A stretch of 64,000 bases of DNA from Tillus elongatus (taxonomy: Eukaryota > Arthropoda > Insecta > Coleoptera > Cleridae): the NCBI GenBank assembly GCA_964006375.1, contig OZ023267.1, positions 37,955,766-38,019,765 on the forward strand, written 5' to 3'. A program made the position numbers and the translations under genes. Below are positions 11,695-24,646 of this stretch, in pieces. Positions within the stretch are counted from its first letter, which is position 1. Every line of letters starts with the position of its first letter. Under the pieces are notes generated by a model that did no database searches, was not told where the DNA came from, and worked only from the letters and a program-made list of their open reading frames with translations.

Positions 11695-11778
<84 letters not shown>
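11695..11778. repeat. (TA)n microsatellite
   Basis: About 84 bp of TA repeats at the 3' side of a minus-strand Penelope-like element, just beyond its GIY-YIG region. Confidence 0.95.
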
Positions 11779-11779
<1 letters not shown>

Positions 11780-11822
11780 TTTCGAAGACGTTGAATTGTC
11801 CTGATTTTCTAACATTTTAAAT

Positions 11823-13222
11823 TAATTTTAGATTATCCTCATTAACGTGGTAATTATTATCCCAAATATTTCGGGCGACGGTGGAACTCTCTATAGTTCC
11901 GTATTTTAATTGTGCTAAGTGTTCTTTGAATCTAATTGCAATAGATCTTTCTGTTTGTCAGACGTATTTAAGATCACAATCTCTACAACTTATTTCATAA
12001 ATTCCCGACATTTTGGCCGCACTATTATTGTCTTTTGGGTTACCTAGCAGGTTTTTAAAAGTATTTTTTGTCGAAAATGTTAATTGCAAGTTGGCTTTTT
12101 AAAAAATGCTATCTAGACCCCTCGTGATTCGACGTTGAAAAGGTAAGCAAACAAAGTTATTTCCGCTTTCTCTCTTATAAACGTAGTTGATTCTAACATT
12201 TTCTTTGTTTTCTGATTGTTAATTAATTTCTCCACTAGACAAGCAGTGTGTCCGTTATATTCGGCCACGTTCTTAATATAATTTAATTCTTTGGTATATC
12301 TACTTTTACTTAAAGGAAAATTAATGAACCTGTTTACTAAAAAATTCAGGCTGGTCACTTTTTGTGCGTACGTATGATGTGAGTCATTCGGAATGTAGCT
12401 TAGAGTGGTGGTTACTTTTCTATGGACATCGAATTCTAAGGTGTCTTTATTGTTGGTAACTAGTACATCTAAAAAGGGTAATTTATTATTATTTTCTAGT
12501 TCGTGGGTAAATTTTATGGAATCAAATTTATTGTTCAACTTGGCGATAAAATCTTCTATTCTGCAAATTTTTGTGTTAAACACTGCAAAAATATCATCCA
12601 CGTAACGGAACCACACTCTAGGAAAATATTCACTTTTATTTTCAATATCTGTTTCAAATTTACTCACGAAAAGGTCCGCAATAAATGACGATAGCGGATT
12701 GCCCATTGCCGTGCCTTGGGTTTGTTCAAAAAATTATTAAATTAAAAAATATTTTGTGTAATACAAAGGTTAGTTAAGGTTAAATATTCTTTGCAGGCAT
12801 TTTCATTTGTGTTATTCATTTTTAGCATATCTTCTAAATACGTTAACGTTTGCTCCGTGGGATCGCAAGGAAACAATGAGGTTACATCGAATGAAATTAA
12901 AACCTCGCCTTCAATCAATTTAACCTCTTTAATTTTATTAATAAATTCAAGTGAATTTGTTACTAAAAAACTTTTATGTTTGACTGGAAAGCTTTTGAAC
13001 TCATTTGTCAACCAATTCGCTGAATTGTATGTTGGAAAATCTATAGCTGAAACAAAACCTGAAAGTCTACATAAATACGTGTAGAAGTATAAATCAACTA
13101 GAATATTTTCATCCCGTGATGACGTTACTTGGTTAGCGAAACGATCGTTAGGTCTTTTAAAATATGCTGTGGTAATTTGGGTTCTCCAAGTGTGCTTGTC
13201 AGTGCTCATCACAGGTTCCAAT
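11823..13222 (-). pseudogene. Penelope-like element: reverse transcriptase plus GIY-YIG relic
   Basis: Read on the minus strand, 13080 to 12742 encodes the RT fingers (SFDVTSLFP), and 12706 to 12113 encodes MGNPLSSFIADLF and the catalytic WFRYVDDIFAVF. RT ends near 12113. A GIY-YIG-type segment follows (about 11970-11850): DLKYV, a stop where G is expected, then QTERSIAIRFKEHLAQLKYG. The order RT then GIY-YIG endonuclease identifies a Penelope-like retroelement rather than a LINE. A frame break separates the two RT parts near 12735, and the hammerhead-bearing LTR segment sits directly upstream at 13110-13210. The copy is non-functional. Confidence 0.82.
13116..13142 (+). ncRNA. hammerhead ribozyme-like core beside Penelope-like element
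   Basis: GTGATGA...GGTTAGCGAAACG lies on the strand opposite to the adjacent RT frame. The first C of CUGAUGA is replaced by G. It shares its flanks with the cores at 10789 and 49000. Confidence 0.4.
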
Positions 13223-14734
13223 CTGCATTTAGTACAGTTGAATGTTTTAAAGTCAAGCGTGTTAAAGCATACCTAGATGCTCAAGCCGCTTGAAATTATT
13301 TCAAACAAATCATAAGTAACCAATATTTCTCCGGGCCTGAATGGCCCTATTTATGCATTATAGGGTTAAGAGAAGTTAAAAAGTTTTAGGTTAGGTCTCT
13401 AGACATTTAAGAAAACATTTTAAAATCTCTTTTCAGTAATGCACACACAGTTCTTGATATAAAATGGTGTCAACGAGAAGATTTTCTGTAATAATCATTC
13501 TGTTTGGTAGTGCCACATATGCACACCATTTCCTTTGCATAAGTGTCCAAAAAAATCATAACGTTATTTTATGACAGGTACAAACATAGTTCCAAATAAT
13601 ATAAACAACCTTAATTAATAAGGTACTTAATTAAAACTAATAAAATCCAGGGTCTTTACACCAGGCGAGTATCTAGTTGAATTCACATGATTGATACTCG
13701 TATATTAAAAAAGATAGTCTTATTTATAACATTTAATGTTATTATTTAACATACATTTTTTAGATTTTCATCATATATTTTCAAAACAGAACATGTTTTA
13801 GATTATGACTCTCCAAAATAGACCACACGACTGCTGTACTAGTTCTGGCTGAAGTCGCTGAATAATGAGATATCCAGTAAAACTGTCGAACTTGGGATAT
13901 CCCGTACGTTTGGAATACGTAGCAACCCTATATGCTTGTAAATAACTTATTTTCTTACTATAATGAAAAACTCCAATTGCAAATCATTTAGGTACAAATA
14001 ATTTATATAGCAATAACCTGTTAAGTTGTTTTCTTAACACTATAAAGCCCACCCTAAAGTTTTGGGAAAAATAAGCTGAAGCGTACATTAGTTCCTGAAA
14101 CTACGATGCTCCAGCCTTTTTTAATAGTGTCCCAAGGTAAATAATTAATTCATACATGTGGTGTAAATTATTGTTGCTGTGATTAATTTTAAACATGAAC
14201 TTAAAGACAAAGTCTATGTAGATTAGTTTTGCTGTTTAGATGTGTAAAATAATAGTGAATTTGTGGAATCAATAAAAAAATAATACAAAAAGAAGGATTG
14301 TCTCACTTTATAGCCTAGAAACCCATTATTTTAGTTTTTGGAGATACGTTTTTAAACGAAGTCATGGTCAATGATTCTAGCTGAGGACTCTTTTTTCAGG
14401 TAAGTAGGTATATCCGTATTTTTTCGTCGTAATAAATGCAACTTCAAGACATTTTTTTAATAACAAATGACACAGTCGAATAATTAAAATATAAATTAAA
14501 AACAGAAACAAAATTAACTAAAAACCGTAAAATGTCAATTAAGTATTTTAGAAGATGCTCGAAATCATCACCTTGCGCTTCTTGCGAAATAAAGTCTGTT
14601 TGTAAACTATTGTCTAACATTATGAAAAGTTTGAGGTTTTATTTCTGAACACACTTCGATAATACAATACCGCAGTTTATCTTACGACCCACAAACAGTC
14701 TTAAAAACTACCGATTTCACATAGCCCCGCAAAC
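13223..14734. other. AT-rich stretch, no gene seen
   Basis: No coding region, RNA gene or clear transposon terminus was recognised in these 1.5 kb. Confidence 0.4.
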
Positions 14735-15195
14735 ATTAGACAAGTGGTGTGAGGTCCGACGAGCGAGCTGGCCACTCTGTTGGACCTCGACGTCCATCCA
14801 CCTACCCTGATGAGTTTCATCTAAAAAAATTCTCACCGCTCAAAAACAGTGATGGGGCACCATCTTGCTGAAATGTTACATCCAAGTAAAGCTAATATGG
14901 GTTTTCCGGAACAATATCATTGATAGTGGGAGTGAGTGATTGTGTCTCACAGCATTTAGAATCATCTGAGGTAATCTTTTCTAAAAATATGGAACCTATA
15001 ATGTGGTCATCTAAAATTCCCAATTCCCACCCGAACGTTAATCTTTTCGAGGAATTGAGTATGCCGTCACGGAACGCATGGGAGTTCTTATCACTTGAAT
15101 AACTGCAATTTTGGGTATTCACACTTCCATTCGGGTAAAAAGTGATTTCATCGCTAAAACAAATGTGCTGTAAATAAAGAAAATTTCCAACAATT
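14735..15195 (-). pseudogene. Tc1/mariner (IS630)-type transposase relic
   Basis: On the minus strand, ICFSDEITFYPNGSVN contains the first catalytic-type Asp. It is followed by ILDDHIIGSIFLEK and, after a stop and frame change, FQQDGAPS with the second catalytic-type Asp. The order matches insect IS630/Tc1-mariner DDE_3 transposases, which typically read FSDEATF...GD.IIGP.F...FQQDGAP. Several stops and shifts show it is dead. Relatives sit at 38.7, 60.2 and 63.5 kb. Confidence 0.6.
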
Positions 15196-16235
<1,040 letters not shown>

Positions 16236-17174
16236 TGCACCACTGTGGGTTTTAATTGGATAAGTCCTGCTATTTGGAATGGAATGGAAATTTTAACGTT
16301 TGGCTCAAGTCTTGTCGTTAATGAGAGTTTGTAATTAAGCACAGAGGAACAAGTGAGTTTTTCTTGACGAAACTGAAAATTTTATTAGTTCCATTCATAT
16401 CTTAGAAATTCTCTGGACCACAAGCAAGTCAACTAAAGGGCCATTTTATTTTATATCATGCATATTTTTTTGCCAGTCATGTTTTTATTTACCATCTTTT
16501 CGTGTGACATTGCTCAAATTTCTTGCATATAGGAATAAAGTTTAATCTAAGGTCATTTTTGCTCAAAATAAATGATTGATAAATTGTGTGTAATTAATTT
16601 AATCGAAAGTAACATATTTGCTAACATTTAATGCTGCCCGTTTGAGATTAGAATCAATTCTCTTTATTTTGTTTGTTAAATATTCATTATGATTCCTGAG
16701 TGATTTTTCTTGTGAATCTGATTATAAATTCACAAGATTTTGCTTAATTTTCTCAGAAAAAATTCAAAATGTTTTATCCATATCCTTTTTTATTGCCTAT
16801 CAAATTTAAATAAATAATAATAAATCTGGTAGTGAGCAACGAGCCAGCAGCTCATAATCTGATTTATTTAGGGTTGGGCATGCATTTGGTGATTAATTAA
16901 GACTATCTGGCCAGATCGAAATTTATTTACGCTTACTTTTAAGAATTTTTCGCATAATATAAGTTATTTGAAATTGATTGACTACCGATTTAACCATTTT
17001 TTGACTTAATTGACATTTTTATTACTGTCTGTGTTTTAAATATGATTAATGAAGACAATTGTTGCGTTTTGATCATTGCTTATTATTGAAAGAGTTTTTC
17101 CAAACCCCGTTTTCCTTTTTAATCTTAGCAACAATAAAGTGTATCGTTACCTAGAGATCTTAAATTAATGATTA
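16236..17174. other. AT-rich stretch, no gene seen
   Basis: No supported gene or repeat terminus. Confidence 0.4.
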
Positions 17175-17182
17175 CCGTTAGG

Positions 17183-18170
17183 CAGTGGCGGCTCGTGACT
17201 TTGGGAGTGGGTGAAGCAGAATACGCGCGGCCCCAAAGGGAGTTCCAGGGAGACAAAGACCCCCCCCCCCTACGCCGCAGATTTTTCATAATTTTCAAGC
17301 TAACGCGGTCTCCTAGCACTTCAGTATTTAGATGAAAAATCCATTTGTACAAAAATATAGATTTTAACAAGGAATAATTTTCGGAATAATGGCTTGGAAT
17401 ATTCCATGAGAGGACATTGTACACATACTGTACACGTACGCATACGGTAATATAAAACGGTGTGTATTACCTATGAAAGTCTGTTTATAGAGTGAAGAGC
17501 TACAAGCATTTTTTTTTTCAAATTCAAGGTGCTTCTCTTTTTTTTACAACTTGAAATTTTATATCTAATATTTTATTATTTTGAAATTCTTCTGTTAGAG
17601 GTGATAATACACAAATCAATTCCACTTACCAAAAAAAAACATGAAAAATCCAGCTTTTCAAAGTCTGTAAATGTGACACGTACCAGATTATTTAACGGCA
17701 CCATATTAAAAATAAAAATACGCCTCTGACGATACACACAACTTTTGTGGTCCAACCTACCAGTGCGCGTGCCGTTGCCACGAAAACCGTCTCATGCAAG
17801 CGTCCCGCGGCAGACGCAGCATTTGTATACAAACAAATTTGGATCAGTCAGTCCGAAGCTGATTGAAGCTCTACAGTAGTCTGTGGTCCGCAATACGTAA
17901 GCGCTGCGCATTGCGGCATGTATACATTCAATTCGGTGATCAGGGACGGGCTTGCAAATTATATCGTACTATTATTATTATATTACTATAAAAATACATT
18001 ATCAACTGCGGCGCGATGTAACAAGACATTTTTATGTGGTTGTACCAAATGAATTTGAGAGAATGAAAAAAATTAAAATTATGGTGGATTTTGAATTAAA
18101 AAAGTTTAGCCTAACCGAAAAATATAGGTCAAGCAGCGCTTTACCTGTGACATCTGACGAGCCGCCACTG
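17183..18170. mobile_element. non-autonomous hAT-type element with degenerate 8-bp TSD
   Basis: The left terminus CAGTGGCGGCTCGTGAC is matched at the right by the inverse ACGAGCCGCCACTG. The flanking octamers are CCGTTAGG (17175-17182) and CCGTCAGC (18171-18178), matching at 6 of 8 positions. CAG-starting inverted repeats with 8-bp duplications are typical of hAT elements. The 988-bp interior has no convincing transposase. A second member with related termini lies at 19950-20911. Confidence 0.75.
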
Positions 18171-18178
18171 CCGTCAGC

Positions 18179-19015
18179 TAGCACTAAAAATTTTGCACTT
18201 GAGGTCAGAAGAATGTCAGAATTATTCTCCAAAAAGAGTAAGTATCATTTTTAATTTGCCTCCTTGATTTGTTAATTCCAATATTATTGTCTTTGACCAC
18301 TTGATTTGATATAAAGTAATATAAGACGCCACGTGCAGAATCTTGGTTTAAAATTCCACTATTTTGACGATAAGTTCTAACTTTTCAATTTAATAACAAC
18401 TAGCTGGTTTTCTTGAGTTAATTAGAATTGGGAGTTACTCGTAAGAAGAGGCCACGCGTGTTGCAATTGTTGACAACATATATTTGCAATAGTCTTGTAC
18501 TTTAGACAACTTTGAGAGAGTATATTAAATATATCTGGTTCCAAGAAAGATTCTTGGTGATGCAACAACAAAACTGACAGAAATAAAGCCATTCTGCCGT
18601 GGTGTAGATGCAGAATCTTTCAGGATACAGGTAAGGAAACGATAATGGTAAAATAAACAATTAAACAACTTTATAGCCGATTTACATATAGATACTTTTA
18701 TTCAGTCCCTCACAATCACAGATAAAATTCTTGGACATTTTATATCTTATGTAGGTAATTTCTGTACCTACACCTATACATATATAATTAAATACCTTAT
18801 ATCATTAGAAACAAAAAAGCACAAAAGACTATATGTAACTTAAGATTAACTAAAATTTATAAATAGGTTCATGTTACAGTAAATGTTATGGTAAAATGCC
18901 GGAGAATTCTTTTTAATACACGTAAATCGAAAGGAGTGCATTTTCTCCAACGTTAGGAGAATAAGTGAAATCATTAAAACAGTGCAGGGAAGCGGTAGTG
19001 TCATCTGTCTGTATA
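18179..19015. other. AT-rich stretch, no gene seen
   Basis: No gene recognised between the hAT-type element and the mariner copy. Confidence 0.4.
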
Positions 19016-19017
19016 TA

Positions 19018-19572
19018 CGAGGGCGGGTCAATAAGTCCGTGACTTTTTGAATTTCCCGCCTCGTCACAGGAAGGAAAACATTGCTCCTGTTAACAAAAAT
19101 CTGTCAGTTGACTCCTCTCAAATTTTGAACAAGCTGCGTCATTTAGTTTGTGTTAGATAGGCATTGAAAGCAGACAACCTCGTGACTTGGAAAAAAGTGA
19201 CAGTTCTTTTCCCCCAAGACAATGCAAGGGTGCACACATGTGTAGTCTCAATGGCGAAATTGCATAAATTGGGCTACGAATTGCTCACTCGTCCGCCATA
19301 TTGTCCGGATTTAGCCCCGGGTGACTATTTCGTGTTTCCAAACTTAAAGAAATGGCTCGGTGGAATGAGATGACTCCAATGATGAAATCATCTCACAAAC
19401 AAATACCTATTTTGAGGACCTCGAGAAATCTTATTTTGTGGAAGGGAATAAAATTGGAGAAACGTTGGACGCAGTGTATAGAGCTGAAAGGAGACTATGT
19501 TGAGAAATATTTTTTTTTTCCACAAAACCTATGTTTCATTCAAAAAGTCACGGGGTTATCGGCCCGCCCTCG
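19018..19572 (+). mobile_element. internally deleted mariner element
   Basis: The termini are CGAGGGCGGGTCAATAAGTC on the left, with TA before it at 19016-19017, and the inverse CACGGGGTTATCGGCCCGCC on the right. Both are followed inward by a GTGACTTTTTGAAT-like stretch. At 555 bp it is less than half a full mariner (~1.3 kb). The internal deletion removes the start of the transposase and leaves its C-terminal third. The right flank is TTA rather than a clean TA, so the duplication has decayed. Confidence 0.85.
19164..19560 (+). pseudogene. mariner transposase C-terminal fragment
   Basis: FPQDNARVHTCVVSMAKLHK and PPYCPDLAPGDYFVFPNLKK are the conserved C-terminal blocks of mariner (DD34D) transposase, including the second and third catalytic-type Asp. 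The N-terminal helix-turn-helix and first Asp are deleted. A frame shift follows near 19375. The fragment cannot be catalytic. Confidence 0.85.
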
Positions 19573-19949
19573 TTACTGGATTGCACAGCAGTTCTAACGT
19601 GCACATCCACACAAAATAAACTGTGTAGAATGAACAAAACGACCCAAAAACAGCTGGTTTCGTCATATTAAATGGGAAACATACAACTGAAGAGATTTGC
19701 CTTAATTCGTAAAAAAAAACCTAAATATAAACATACGTAAACAAGTGTGTTAAAAAGAAGCAAGTTACAGTTCGGTAAACAATATTTTTTGATTAAAAAT
19801 AAATAATAAGGTGAACCCAGTTAGCTCGGTGAGGAAACTGGTTAAACGTTGACTTAATAACCTTGACACATAGAGGTTGACCTCCCCCTGAATATAAATA
19901 AATTTGTCAGTCCTAGAATGAATTAAAATATGGGATCATCTCATATTCA
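19573..19949. other. short AT-rich spacer, no gene seen
   Basis: No gene. The last eight bases (CATATTCA, 19942-19949) are the left target copy of the following hAT-type element. Confidence 0.4.
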
Positions 19950-20911
19950 CAGTGGCGGCGCGTGGATATAGAAAAAATGCGTTCTGCGAAGGCGGGCGAA
20001 AAGGCGTAACGGCGCGAATACTGCGTGTGGCAAATTTTTCGATCTGGGTGTAAAAACACAAATTTTGAGTTAAAAAAAATCGCTGACAACATAAACAGGA
20101 ATACAATACACGAATTAGTCCAGTAAGCAGAATCTAATTGATTTCTGATATTTACATTCCCTAAGATTGCTAGACCCACCTCATTCGAGAGCTGTTTTTT
20201 GTTATTTCGTGTCGTTTAATGCTTTGTGTTAAATTACTTAAATCTTTTACAGCATTCACTCTCCATGATTTACCACCATCAAACAGCAGGCATGGAAAAC
20301 AGCACAGTGCCTGTTTCACATTACACCCACACATCGACTTTGATTTAACGTACACATTGTTATTAAATTTTCTCTTATAACTTTTATTGCGGCTAGAGCC
20401 ACTAATGTCACCATTTAGTTCGGGTGTTGGTCTACCCAGCTCTTTTATTTCAATTTTATCTTCGTATGACACACTGTGCATCTTGAAAGCTGATCAAAAA
20501 CCGAAAACACCCTGAAAAGATTCCGCATCCGAATACGCTAGGTCTTACACTGTACAGTATACACCTACACTAAAAGCACAGCACTAACACTGCATGTGGC
20601 TGCTCAGACTGCAGCCACATTTTCCCGTATCTAGGTGTACACGGCCACGTGTTGCATCAGCCAATACAAGCAGAGGATTTTAAATGTTATGCGCTGTTAA
20701 TCCAATTTGCTCGCTTGCACTACAGTTGAAGCGAGATCGATCTCCAAAGTTAGTAGATATCCCGCCGTAACAGGGCCGGCTTTGCACACTGTCACGCGAT
20801 AGACCACAGACTAGAACAAAAACGCATTTTGTTTTAATTTAATTGGATATCTTTTTTTTAAAATTGAATGTGTTCTGCAGCTCCGCAGCTCTTATACACA
20901 AACCGCCACTG
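19950..20911 (-). mobile_element. hAT-type deletion derivative with 8-bp TSD
   Basis: CAGTGGCGGCGCGTGG at the left and the inverse ACCGCCACTG at the right are flanked by CATATTCA and CAAATTCA (20912-20919), matching at 7 of 8 positions. The minus strand keeps an N-terminal zinc-finger piece of a transposase. The termini resemble those of the element at 17183, which makes the two related. Confidence 0.8.
20100..20481 (-). pseudogene. TTF-type zinc-finger fragment of a hAT/ZMYM-like transposase
   Basis: The minus-strand frame starting at 20481 contains ALCCFPCLLFDGGKSWRVNA followed by KDLSNLTQSIKRHEITKNS. This is the pattern of the TTF-type zinc finger (C-x2-C, then W...G..DL..L...I..HE) found at the N-terminus of ZMYM1-like hAT transposases. 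It continues degraded to about 20100 (GNVNIRNQLDSAY). The catalytic and dimerisation regions are missing, which fits its position inside a 962-bp deletion derivative. Confidence 0.65.
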
Positions 20912-21212
20912 CAAATTCATCTTTCATTTATTCCCACAATGACCTAGGTGGTTAAAGTGTGCTATAAAAATACTGAAGTAATTTTGTTAAATAACCTTTT
21001 AATAAATAATTTTGCACGCTAAAAATACAGGTGTTTTCTTCTAAATCAAGAATATCCAAGTCCTCAATGGTTTCGCTCTTATTAGTGAATTTTCTTAAAA
21101 AAAATTCACTAATGAGGAGATCCCGACTTTTGAATTTTGAAAAAATTTCTTCAAATGACCGCGAACTAGGCCCCCTAGAACACATATCCGGGGTCGGTTT
21201 CAATTTTTATAT

Positions 21213-21392
<180 letters not shown>

Positions 21393-21757
21393 ATTAGATT
21401 CCAGTTATTTGCCTAAATGTTGCCGATTTTGACGTTTTAAATCGCAACTTTGACGTTTTGAGGAAAACCCCAATTTATTTTTCTTTAAATGCCTATAACT
21501 TTTTTGTCTTTTGACCTACATAGCTAAATTTTGGTAGGTAGCTTACCTATAAGGATATTAACTAGCTTACCAAATTTGGTTGCCCTTACTTTGTTAATTC
21601 CGGAGATATAAATTTTTTTCGAAAGAAAACACAAAATTTTCCGGGAAAACCTGGGCAGATTTTCCTGGCTAACGAACTTATCCAAGCCATTTGCAAAAGG
21701 AATTTTTCCACCAAATTTAGTGAAAATCGGCCTATTATTTTTTGAGTTATCGGTGTG

Positions 21758-21845
<88 letters not shown>

Positions 21846-22210
21846 CACACCGATAACTCAAAAAATAATAGGCCGATTTTCACTAAATTTGGTGGAAAAA
21901 TTCCTTTTGCAAATGGCTTGGATAAGTTCGTTAGCCAGGAAAATCTGCCCAGGTTTTCCCGGAAAATTTTGTGTTTTCTTTCGAAAAAAATTTATATCTC
22001 CGGAATTAACAAAGTAAGGGCAACCAAATTTGGTAAGCTAGTTAATATCCTTATAGGTAAGCTACCTACCAAAATTTAGCTATGTAGGTCAAAAGACAAA
22101 AAAGTTATAGGCATTTAAAGAAAAATAAATTGGGGTTTTCCTCAAAACGTCAAAGTTGCGATTTAAAACGTCAAAATCGGCAACATTTAGGCAAATAACT
22201 GGAATCTAAT
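21393..22210. repeat. perfect-looking 818-bp palindrome centred on (TA)n
   Basis: The left arm 21393-21801 and right arm 21802-22210 appear to be exact reverse complements, with the axis inside the TA tract 21762-21841. The arms start ATTAGATTCCAGTTATTTGC and end with its complement. Two pairs of identical proteins read from opposite strands (79 and 91 residues) confirm the identity. The right arm is the ancestral one, because it continues into the downstream blocks as at 46.9 kb. Confidence 0.9.
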
Positions 22211-22953
22211 ACGGGATATGGAAATCAAATGTCTCAAAAAGGATGTTTTACAAACTCTGAAGTCTTAGTTTCAACCGTCATTGTCCTTCATTGTACTAAA
22301 ATGTTTCCAGAAAATTCATTTCAAATAGACTCTTTCTCTGATGCTTGGCAGTAGCCTTAGCTTTAGAGTTTATCGTTTAATGGTATATAATTTTTGTCGA
22401 ATTTTCGTAAAAAGTCAATAAAGCTCAATATATCCGTTATTATACAAGATATGAAGAAAATTTGTATATATTAATTATAGGGTGTCTTGAGCTACATCTT
22501 AAAAAAATATTTCTACAATCACAGGATGGCCCATAAGTCGTTGATGATACAAATTTTCTTTTTTTTTTAATCAAACACGCCTTATGTTATTGCATTTTTG
22601 AATTTTTAGCGATGCATGTTTGTAAGAAAAGAAATTCGGGACGCAGCAAGTGCGTTATGGTAGCGAATTTCCATTAAATGCTTCAAATTTGAATAGCTCA
22701 ATTTGCTATTAACCTATAAGGTTGACCAAGAAACGAGTTTTTCCGGGAACACTTTAAGTTTACTTTTGGAAATTTTTGTACATTTTCACACAATAAAGTT
22801 ATTTTTATGAAACATGGCACATTGTTTTTACTATAAAGGTTATACTGGTAACCAAAATTGATGCCTGCTTTCTTAAAAAGGAAACACACATATTTGCAAT
22901 GAAAAACATTTTAAAGAAAATTCACTACCATAACGCACTTGCTGCGTCCAGAG

Positions 22954-23852
22954 TTTTTTTTCTCTTAACACAAACCGTGGACGATTTAGAGTCTGTACAT
23001 TTTTACCATAACATTTACACAAAAACTAAATATACTCTAAATGCTAATAAAAAACGTAATTCATCTCATATTCTACTAATAACATATTGTAAAAATTATA
23101 ATCGAGTACATAGTTTCAATGCTTTCCTTTTAAGTAATATTTTTGTTGTTCAGAAATATCATTCAATTCTAAATCTAGGGAAAATATCTAGTGATTTATA
23201 ATTATTATGCTCAAGGTGTGGGGTGTCCGCGAGTTGACCACATAGCCGTGTTGAGCGCTGTTCAAACTAGGCGATGACAATTATTGTGTTTGATTTCGAA
23301 CAAGCACACCTTGAACAAGACAATTAAGTTACTATATTTTACTGACTGTAATTTTCACTTGCAGAAAATACAACATAGTGAGAATTTAATTACGTATACA
23401 ATAATGACAAATATTCTTTCAAGCCCTTTTTTTTTATAAATAAGCTCTCACATACTTGAACAAAGTTGCAAAAAGAAAATTACCCAAAAATGTTTTAAGC
23501 TTAACAAATTTTATTATTGTTTAACTCTGTCGAACATCTATTATCTTATATAGGAAGACATCAGGCAAATAAGACGTTTTTTTTTAAAGTACTGCACACC
23601 ACCTGTTTATTATCCAAACGCAGATTTATTTTCTGAGACAAAAGTTTTGTTCAAACATTTTGCTAAATATGTTCGAAAATGACACCACCCAAATATATAC
23701 CTTTGTTGTATATTATGCACTTGGACTAAAAGCGGAGATAAGCAAAACAAAGTGACGCCGTGATTCCCAGGTGACGCCAGATTCCTGTAATCGGTACATT
23801 CAGATCGTGAAGCTTGTTCACTCATGGATGTGATTTTCAGCTTTAAGATATC
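22954..23852. other. AT-rich stretch, no gene seen
   Basis: No coding region or transposon boundary recognised. Confidence 0.4.
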
Positions 23853-24175
23853 TCTATAAGTAACTACAAATTAAAACAACACGAGAGCTTGATTTCCTTC
23901 ATCTATGGGTAGCTGCTCCGTCTTGCGGAAACTGCATTACCTGGCCATTTATTTGATTCGGGAGAAGCTAACGCAGGGAAAATGTTGACTACATTATTAT
24001 CAATAACCTAAACTGCATCTATAAGTAATTACAAATTAAAAACTCGAACACGATAGCTTCATTTCCCTGATCTATGGACAGATGCTCCGTCTTGCTGAAA
24101 CTGTATTACCTGGCTGTTATTTTACTCCAAGACAAGCACAAAAAATGTCGACTGCATAGATTGTGATGTCTTGTT
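23853..24175 (-). repeat. diverged tandem duplication of a transposase scrap
   Basis: Two ~160-bp units start at CTATAAGTAACTACAAATTA (23853) and CTATAAGTAATTACAAATTA (about 24018). On the minus strand each has a piece resembling the FQQDGA motif of IS630/Tc1 transposases. The first reads QFPQDGAATHR and the second is more eroded. The transposase origin is tentative. Confidence 0.4.
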
Positions 24176-24646
24176 AGTAACCCATGTAGCATAGCTACAC
24201 TACTAATTTCAAACTTTTCGCAAAATGTATTAGCATAAGAAACCCTATTCTTTAAAACACAGGTAAAAAAAAGGTGGTATACTATACTTTAAAAAACGTC
24301 AGATTTCCCTCCAAATATACAGTATTACAGTTTGGTTATAGTCCTTAACAAATCACAGCACATGCATTGTTTGAAATTGAAAATTAATGTACAGTAGAGT
24401 AGCAACAATCCAGATCGCCGTTATCCGAACTCCGTATTATTTTTCCGCACTCCATTAGAGCCCACGCTGGCTGAATTTTACTTTTACAAGTCTGAACAAG
24501 TACATGCATAGCCTGTAAGTACATATGTGTTAGGCAGCTTAAATAAGAACGAGTCTTAACTGGGTTGTTCCCAGTGGATTTCTGGTCTGGCTTATTCGCT
24601 TTAAGAGTTTTAAAGGTGCATTTACTTATCTCATTATGAATAGTAA

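Noticed and set aside
9910..13350. CAGGCCCGGACTGG near 9915 and an inverse CCGGGCCTGAATGG near 13340 as ends of a 3.4-kb hAT element
   Set aside because: The inverted match covers only about 11 bp and no 8-bp duplication was found. The hAT fragment inside is suggestive but not enough.
17952..18254. A 100-residue open frame as a host gene
   Set aside because: The frame runs through the hAT-type right terminus and its target site, so it is fortuitous.
21524..22079. Two identical 79-residue proteins on opposite strands
   Set aside because: They are a consequence of the palindrome in a non-coding repeat. The same frame is not conserved as protein in other family X copies.
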